In this document: positions 5,952-10,318 of the stretch, piece after piece
How the letters are laid out: every line of letters starts with the position of its first letter
Numbering within the stretch: the stretch's first letter is position 1
NCBI GenBank assembly: GCA_019240375.1
Contig: JAFAYN010000623.1
Location: forward strand, 1 to 10,318
Source of the DNA: Gemmatimonadota bacterium
Lineage (GTDB): Bacteria > Gemmatimonadota > Gemmatimonadetes > Longimicrobiales > Longimicrobiaceae
Reading direction: 5' to 3'
Length of the DNA: 10,318 nt
Program-made: the position numbers and the translations under genes
Notes under the pieces: model-generated
Told to the model about the DNA's origin: nothing
The model's input: only the letters and a program-made list of their open reading frames with translations
Database searches by the model: none

Positions 5952-6138
5952 TAGTCCCCTGCCGTTCCCAGATGATGTTGCGGAGGGAGACGCGCCCGGT
6001 GGTTTGGGCGTGGCTCCCGTAGCGGTCGGGGAGACTGCCGCAGTTTGGCAGGCTCACCGGCCCCGCGGAAGAGACCGGCAGCCGTACCGCCGGGCTCTGG
6101 AGCGGCCCCAAACACAGAAGCCAGACCAAAAGCACAAC

Positions 6139-7575
6139 ATGTCAGCCGACCGATACAGCAACCCGCTCACCGAGCGCTACGCCTCGCCGGAGATGTCGTA
6201 CGTCTTCTCCCCGGCCTTCAAGTTCGGCACCTGGCGCCGCCTGTGGCTCGCCCTGGCCGAAGCCGAAAAGGAGCTGGGGCTGGACATCCCGGACGAGGCG
6301 ATCTCCGCGCTGAAGAACCAGCTCGACACGGTGGACCTGAAGCGAGCCGCCGAGCTGGAGCGCCAGCTGCGGCACGACGTGATGGCCCACGTGCACCACC
6401 TGGGCGAGCAGGCCCCTGAGGCACGGGCCATCATCCACCTGGGCGCCACCTCCGCCTTCGTCGGAGACAACACCGACCTGATCCAGCACCGCGAAGCCCT
6501 CAAGCTCACGCGCAAAAGGCTCATAAACGCCGTGGCCGCGCTGGCGGAGTTCGCCCGGGAGCACCGCTCGCTCGCCACGCTGGGCTTCACCCACTTCCAG
6601 CCCGCCCAGCCCACCACCGTCGGGAAGCGCGCCACGCTCTGGATCCAGGACCTGCTGCTGGACCTGGAGGAGATCGAGTTCCGCCTGGACACGCTCCGCT
6701 TCCGCGGGGTGCGCGGGACCACGGGGACCCAGGCCTCGTTCCTGGACCTGTTCGAGGGCGACGGCGAGAAGGTGGAGCGGCTGAACCGGCTGGTCGCGGC
6801 GAAGATGGGCTTCGAGAAGGTGTACGGCGTCACCGGGCAGACCTACACGCGCAAGACCGACTACGCCTGCCTCGCCACGCTGGCCGGGGTCGCGCAGTCG
6901 GCGTCCAAGTTCGCCAACGACGTCCGCCTCCTGTCGCACCTCAAGGAGGTGGAGGAGCCGTTCGAGGAGCACCAGATCGGCTCGTCGGCCATGCCGTACA
7001 AGCGCAACCCGATGCGCTCGGAGCGGATCGGCGCGCTGGCCCGGCACGTGATCGCGCTGACCATCGACCCGGCCTTCACCGCCGCCTCGCAGTGGTTCGA
7101 GCGGACGCTGGACGACTCGGCCAACAAGCGGATCGCCGTCCCCGAGGCGTACCTGGCGACGGATTCCATCCTCCTGATCCTGCACAACGTGGCGTCGGGG
7201 ATGGTGGTGTACCCGGAGATGATCCGCCGGCACCTGATGGAGGAGCTGCCGTTCATGGCGACCGAGAACCTGATGATGCGCGCGGTGAAGCGCGGCGGCG
7301 ACCGGCAGGACCTGCACGAGCGGGTCCGGGTCCACTCCATCGAGGCTGGGCGCGAGGTCAAGCAGCACGGCCGCCCCAACGACCTGATGGACCGGATCGC
7401 GGCCGATCCCTCCTTCGGGGTGACGCGCGCGGAGCTGGAAGAGGACCTGCGCCCGGAGCTTTACGTCGGCCGCGCGCCGGAGCAGGTGGACGAGTTCCTG
7501 GAGGAGTGGGTGCGGCCGGCGCTGGAGCGCTACGCGGGCGAGATGGTGACGGAGGCCCCGGCGCTCCACGTGTGA
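6139..7575 (+). CDS. purB: Adenylosuccinate lyase, animal-like type
   Basis: A 478-residue cytoplasmic enzyme of purine synthesis. It removes fumarate from SAICAR and from adenylosuccinate, giving AICAR and AMP. It belongs to the fumarase/aspartase superfamily and normally works as a homotetramer. RYASPEM (13-19), LRHDVMAHVH (77-86), HLGATS (100-105), TLGFTHFQPAQ (147-157, catalytic His152) and the signature GSSAMPYKRNP (281-291, catalytic Ser in the mobile loop) are intact. So are QWFERTLDDSANKR and ELPFMATEN. From memory, these blocks are almost word for word those of human ADSL rather than of the E. coli or B. subtilis enzymes. The ATG at 6139 gives MSADRYSNPLTERYASPEM, which lines up with the animal N-terminus. 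The frame is open further upstream but only through the repeat-like gap. No Shine-Dalgarno sequence is visible. A strong terminator follows. Confidence 0.95.
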   Translation: MSADRYSNPLTERYASPEMSYVFSPAFKFGTWRRLWLALAEAEKELGLDIPDEAISALKNQLDTVDLKRAAELERQLRHDVMAHVHHLGEQAPEARAIIHLGATSAFVGDNTDLIQHREALKLTRKRLINAVAALAEFAREHRSLATLGFTHFQPAQPTTVGKRATLWIQDLLLDLEEIEFRLDTLRFRGVRGTTGTQASFLDLFEGDGEKVERLNRLVAAKMGFEKVYGVTGQTYTRKTDYACLATLAGVAQSASKFANDVRLLSHLKEVEEPFEEHQIGSSAMPYKRNPMRSERIGALARHVIALTIDPAFTAASQWFERTLDDSANKRIAVPEAYLATDSILLILHNVASGMVVYPEMIRRHLMEELPFMATENLMMRAVKRGGDRQDLHERVRVHSIEAGREVKQHGRPNDLMDRIAADPSFGVTRAELEEDLRPELYVGRAPEQVDEFLEEWVRPALERYAGEMVTEAPALHV

Positions 7576-7610
7576 ACAGTCCGGCCGTCCCTCGCTGGAC
7601 GGACGACGAG

Positions 7611-7649
7611 AGACGCCCCGGAGCTCCGGCCCCGGGGCGTCTTCTTTTT
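7611..7649 (+). terminator. Intrinsic terminator of purB
   Basis: AGACGCCCCGG (7611-7621) pairs perfectly with CCGGGGCGTCT (7632-7642) around a 10-nt loop and is followed by TCTTTTT (7643-7649). It lies 36 bp after the purB stop. On the - strand the same stem sits just beyond the chemoreceptor stop at 7668 but lacks a T-run there. Confidence 0.9.
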
Positions 7650-7667
7650 CACGGTGAAAATCGCCGC

Positions 7668-9461
7668 TCAGGCGATGCCGGCCAGCTGCCCGGCCCCGGG
7701 AAAGGAAGGCTCTACCGGGACCGCTTCGTCCTCCCGCTCTCCGTCCACCCGGAAGGCGGCGACCAGGTGAGACAGCCGGGTGGCGCTCTCCGCGAGCTGG
7801 GTCGCGGTCGAAGCCACCTCCTGCGCCGTCGCCGCGGTCTCCTCCGCTCCGGCGGCGCCCTCCTCGCTGGCGGCGGCCTGCGCCTCGGCGTGCTGCGAGG
7901 TGAGCCCCAGGTGGCTTTCCAGCCGCTCCACCGCGCCCCGGTTGGTCTCGGCCGCTTCGCGCACGGCGTGGGCCAGCTCGTCCAGCCCCGACACGGCGGC
8001 GCTGATCCCCTCCAGCGCTTCGGTGGCGGTGCGCGAGACCGCGTCCACGTCGCCCAGCCCGCCCACGCCCTCGCGGAAGGAGGCGACGGCGCTCCGCACC
8101 TGGCTGCGCATGGCCTCGACGACGGAGCGCACCTGCTGGGCCGACTCCGCGCTGCGGGTGGAGAGCTTGCGCACCTCCTCGGCCACCACGGCGAAGCCGC
8201 GTCCGTGGTCACCTGCGCGCGCCGCCTCGATGGCGGCGTTCAGCGCCAGCAGGTTGGTGTGCCCGGCGATCTCCTGGATGGAGACGACGAAGCCCTCCAC
8301 CGCGCGCGACGCTTCTTCCAGCCGCTCCACCTCGGCGGCCGACGCACCGATCACCTTCCTCGCCCGCCCCAGCGTGTCGAGCGCCCCCGCGATCTCGTCA
8401 CGGGCGCCCAGCGCGGTCGCCTGGATGTGCGAGCCCAGCTCGCGCGAGTGCTCGGCGGTCTGCTCCAGCGCCTGCACCGAGTCCCCCACGCTTTCCAGGA
8501 TCTCCTGCGAGGCGATCAGGTTGCGGAGCTGCCCCTCGGTCTCCTGCGCGATGGAGGCCATGGTGGCGCTGATCTCGCCCGTGGAGATCGCGGTCTGCTC
8601 CGAGGCTTCGGTGAGCGCCGCCGCGGAGCCGGCCAGGTCGCCCGACTCGCGCTGGATCTGCCAGACCAGGGCCGACAGGCGCCGGGTGGTCTCGGTGAAG
8701 GCGTCGGCGAGCACCCGGTACTCCGCGTCGAGCCCGGCCGACTCGGCGCGCGCGGTCAGGTCGCCCTCGCCCATGCTGCGGGCGGCGGCTGCGAGCTGCT
8801 CCAGCGGCCGGGCCACCGCGCGCCAGGTGAAGACCCCGAACGCGAGCGCCACCACCAGCCCCAGCGCCAGGAGCGCGCGCAGCATCCACTGCTGCCGCTG
8901 CACGGTGGCGTCCACCCGCCGCAGCGCTTCCGCGGCGCTCGCCTGCTGCGCTGCGGCGATGGCGCCCGACTCGGCGAACAGGGTGTCCAGCATGGAGGCC
9001 GCCATGCTCGCCTGCCGCACCCCCTTGTCCGGCTCGGCCACGTCCTGGAAGGCGCGCGCCATCGCCAGCCGCGCCCCGATGCGTCCCTGCAGCCCGCCGA
9101 TGCGCTCCAGCCGCATCCGCTCGGCCTGCCCCAGCGCGGTGCCGGTAGTCAGCACCCGGCGCACCGAGTCGGCGACGGCGCTCACGCTGTCCATCCGCTC
9201 GTCCTGCGCCTGGCCGCCTCCCAGCAGCTCGCCCTGCCCCAGCACCACGTAGTGCTGCACGGCGTCGGCGGTGCTGGAAAGGTCGGACTGCACGGCCAGC
9301 ACCTCGGCCATGCGCTCCTTCATCTCGCGGTGGGCGCGCGCCAGCAGCACCACGCCCACCCCGATCAGGCAGAGCGCGGCCACGGTGAAGCCCGAGCCCA
9401 GCAGGAGGCGCCGGCGGATCGTCCAGCGCAGGCGCGCGACGGGGTTGCGAAGCGGCGGCAT
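7668..9461 (-). CDS. Methyl-accepting chemotaxis protein with periplasmic helical sensor
   Basis: A 597-residue inner-membrane chemoreceptor controlling a CheA/CheW array. TM1 is at ~20-41, after a basic RLRWTIRRR segment. A ~150-residue, mostly helical periplasmic region (42-192, four-helix-bundle or CHASE3-like) follows, then TM2 (~193-213), HAMP (~211-264, with [21 protein letters not shown]) and a long coiled-coil signalling domain (~270-570). The hairpin tip at ~395-443 has [17 protein letters not shown] and [14 protein letters not shown]. The tip is canonical except that the usual Gln before TNLLALNA is His401. [21 protein letters not shown] (531-551) resembles a methylation helix. There is no C-terminal CheR/CheB tether pentapeptide. 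The start ATG (9461-9459) overlaps the stop of the upstream binding-protein gene as TGATG, with GAGAGGG at 9475-9469 as ribosome binding site. The frame continues open upstream, but only antiphase to that gene. The ligand is unknown. Confidence 0.93.
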   Translation of the reverse strand: MPPLRNPVARLRWTIRRRLLLGSGFTVAALCLIGVGVVLLARAHREMKERMAEVLAVQSDLSSTADAVQHYVVLGQGELLGGGQAQDERMDSVSAVADSVRRVLTTGTALGQAERMRLERIGGLQGRIGARLAMARAFQDVAEPDKGVRQASMAASMLDTLFAESGAIAAAQQASAAEALRRVDATVQRQQWMLRALLALGLVVALAFGVFTWRAVARPLEQLAAAARSMGEGDLTARAESAGLDAEYRVLADAFTETTRRLSALVWQIQRESGDLAGSAAALTEASEQTAISTGEISATMASIAQETEGQLRNLIASQEILESVGDSVQALEQTAEHSRELGSHIQATALGARDEIAGALDTLGRARKVIGASAAEVERLEEASRAVEGFVVSIQEIAGHTNLLALNAAIEAARAGDHGRGFAVVAEEVRKLSTRSAESAQQVRSVVEAMRSQVRSAVASFREGVGGLGDVDAVSRTATEALEGISAAVSGLDELAHAVREAAETNRGAVERLESHLGLTSQHAEAQAAASEEGAAGAEETAATAQEVASTATQLAESATRLSHLVAAFRVDGEREDEAVPVEPSFPGAGQLAGIA

Positions 9462-10318
9462 CACGGCACCCTCTCGATCATCACGGGTTTGTCGATCGGG
9501 TCGCCCAGCGAGTCGAAGCGGATCTCGCCGGTGGCTCCCGAGAAGGGAGGAGCGTCGCGCCCGACGGAGGCCACCCGGTCGCGCACCCGGACGCGGTCTG
9601 CGCCCACCTCGTGCACCGCGCGCCCGATCAGCTGCGCCGCGTCGTAGGCGAGCGCCCCCCAGTGGTCGGGGGTGCTCCCGTAGCGCTCGCGGTACGCGGC
9701 CGCGAAGTGCCGGGCCCGCTCGGTCAGGGGGCGGTCGGCCACGTACAGCGCCGAGTAGCGCATCCCCGAGAAGCGGCGCGCCGTCTCCGGGTCCATCAGC
9801 ATGGAGTCGGAGGGCGGGTTGGCGCCCACCACCACCGCGCCGCTCCCCGCGTCGCGTAGCGCGCCGATCAGCGCCAGCGCGTCGGTGGCGTTGCCGAAGA
9901 AGCCCACCGCCGGCGTGGCGCGCCGCGCGATCCGCTTCCCGTACGCCTCGAACTCGGAAACCTCCTCGGTGAAGGGGTCGCGCTCGGTCATCGTGCCCCG
10001 CGCCGCCCGCAGCGCGGGGACGAAGCCCCGCAGGAACCCCTTCCCCGCGCTGTCGTTGCGGTAGACCACCGCCACCTGCTGCGCGCCCAGCGAGTCGGCC
10101 ACGTAGCGGGCCATCACCGCCGCCTGCCGGTCGATCACCGGGCAGACCCGGAGCACCCACGGACTCTCCGTCACTCCCGGGGCGCCGGACGTGGGGGCGA
10201 CGGCCACCAGCGCCCTCCGCCCGCCGCCCTCGCGGTCCTCGTAGACCGCCGCGGCGTTGAGGGTGGCGTCGCTCTCGGTGTGCCCCACCACCCCCACCAC
10301 CGCGGGGTCGTCGCGGAA
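9461..10318 (-). CDS. Periplasmic type I ligand-binding protein, N-terminus outside the window
   Basis: The visible 285 codons are the main part of a Leu/Ile/Val-binding-like protein (Peripla_BP_6 family). These two-lobed proteins bind amino acids or similar small molecules in the periplasm. Recognisable pieces are [11 protein letters not shown] near the visible start, [40 protein letters not shown] (hinge-region strand and helix), [35 protein letters not shown] and [19 protein letters not shown], the family's usual 'f.G.tG.i.FD..Gd' ending. The start codon, signal peptide and any lipobox lie beyond 10318; a GTG at 10300 is internal, because family-like sequence (FRDDPAV) continues through it. 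The gene overlaps the chemoreceptor by one base, so the two are translated together. No ABC permease genes are visible, so a sensory rather than transport role is inferred. Confidence 0.85.
   Translation of the reverse strand, partial: FRDDPAVVGVVGHTESDATLNAAAVYEDREGGGRRALVAVAPTSGAPGVTESPWVLRVCPVIDRQAAVMARYVADSLGAQQVAVVYRNDSAGKGFLRGFVPALRAARGTMTERDPFTEEVSEFEAYGKRIARRATPAVGFFGNATDALALIGALRDAGSGAVVVGANPPSDSMLMDPETARRFSGMRYSALYVADRPLTERARHFAAAYRERYGSTPDHWGALAYDAAQLIGRAVHEVGADRVRVRDRVASVGRDAPPFSGATGEIRFDSLGDPIDKPVMIERVP
9469..9475 (-). promoter_or_regulatory. Ribosome binding site of the chemoreceptor, inside the binding-protein gene
   Basis: On the - strand GAGAGGG lies seven bases before the ATG at 9461, inside the last codons of the upstream gene. 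Together with the TGATG stop/start overlap it indicates coupled translation and fixes the chemoreceptor start. Confidence 0.6.

Larger units (their letters stand above)
5792..6138. other. Gene-free gap between truA and purB
   Basis: No gene is supported here. The left half holds a 10-bp direct repeat (5799-5822) and an inverted pair of GC-rich palindromes (5837-5951). The right half (5952-6138) has no clear promoter or Shine-Dalgarno sequence for purB. It does contain short nested complementarities, CGGGG (6027-6031) with CCCCG (6061-6065) and CTGCC (6035-6039) with GGCAG (6047-6051), which could form a small hairpin in the purB leader. Open frames through the gap give proline- and glycine-rich translations (for example PPPPAPPPQVGRGE on the - strand), typical of translated palindromic repeats rather than protein. 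Confidence 0.5.

Noticed and set aside
5803..6135. A 110-codon - strand frame in the truA-purB gap
   Set aside because: It translates the palindromic repeats into Pro/Gly-rich sequence typical of spurious repeat-derived frames, and has no ribosome binding site.
5902..6138. N-terminal extension of the purB frame
   Set aside because: The translation runs through palindromic repeat DNA and is not family-like. The ATG at 6139 lines up with the known N-terminus of the family.
7092..9647. An 851-codon + strand frame opposite the chemoreceptor
   Set aside because: Antisense shadow. The first part overlaps purB out of frame and the remainder is low-complexity, whereas the - strand frame is an unmistakable chemoreceptor.
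9462..10160. Longer chemoreceptor start giving an 830-residue protein
   Set aside because: The added 233 residues are Arg/Gly-rich nonsense antiphase to the binding-protein gene. The ATG at 9461 has a ribosome binding site and gives a normal basic segment followed by TM1.

Overview
This is a GC-rich (roughly 70% by eye) bacterial chromosomal window with six protein-coding genes in three transcriptional blocks. The organism cannot be fixed from sequence alone. The very high GC, a eukaryote-like adenylosuccinate lyase, a leaderless truA behind a TTGACT/TAGCTT promoter and GC-rich palindromic intergenic repeats are compatible with a Gemmatimonadota (Longimicrobium-like) or myxobacterial-type genome. 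That placement is inference.

Left block, + strand (353-3715): a perfect 14-bp hairpin terminator at 83-114 closes off whatever lies upstream. It is followed by a secreted protein of 849 residues and a secreted protein of 251 residues, 57 bp apart and probably one operon. The first has a complete DNase I-type catalytic domain, including the DNase I landmarks QERY, GDLNADC, CAYDR and SDH. A long C-terminal extension follows, with two EF-hand-like calcium loops and a hydrophobic C-terminal hairpin. The second has a short stalk-like repeat and a C-terminal beta domain with the 'YLVHATLEGPE' signature. The pair looks like exported surface or extracellular machinery. A 14-bp-stem hairpin at 3735-3765 separates it from the convergent trpD.

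Middle block (3793-7575): trpD (anthranilate phosphoribosyltransferase, - strand) and truA (tRNA pseudouridine synthase, + strand) diverge from a 172-bp region carrying two back-to-back sigma70-type promoters. trpD has a 72-nt leader with a 10-codon reading frame whose stop overlaps the trpD start (ATGA). truA appears leaderless, with its -10 box ending 7 nt before the GTG start. A 347-bp gene-free gap after truA holds a short direct repeat and an inverted pair of GC-rich palindromes resembling a REP doublet. purB follows, strikingly similar to the animal-type enzyme, and ends in a clear intrinsic terminator at 7611-7649.

Right block, - strand (7668 to beyond 10318): a periplasmic type I ligand-binding protein, cut by the window edge, overlaps by one base (TGATG) a 597-residue membrane methyl-accepting chemotaxis protein. 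The coupling suggests that the binding protein feeds ligand information to this receptor. No CRISPR array, rRNA, tRNA, insertion sequence or defence system was seen. Most genes are ordinary housekeeping. The best candidates for something less described are the DNase I fusion with its partner and the coupled binding-protein/chemoreceptor pair.
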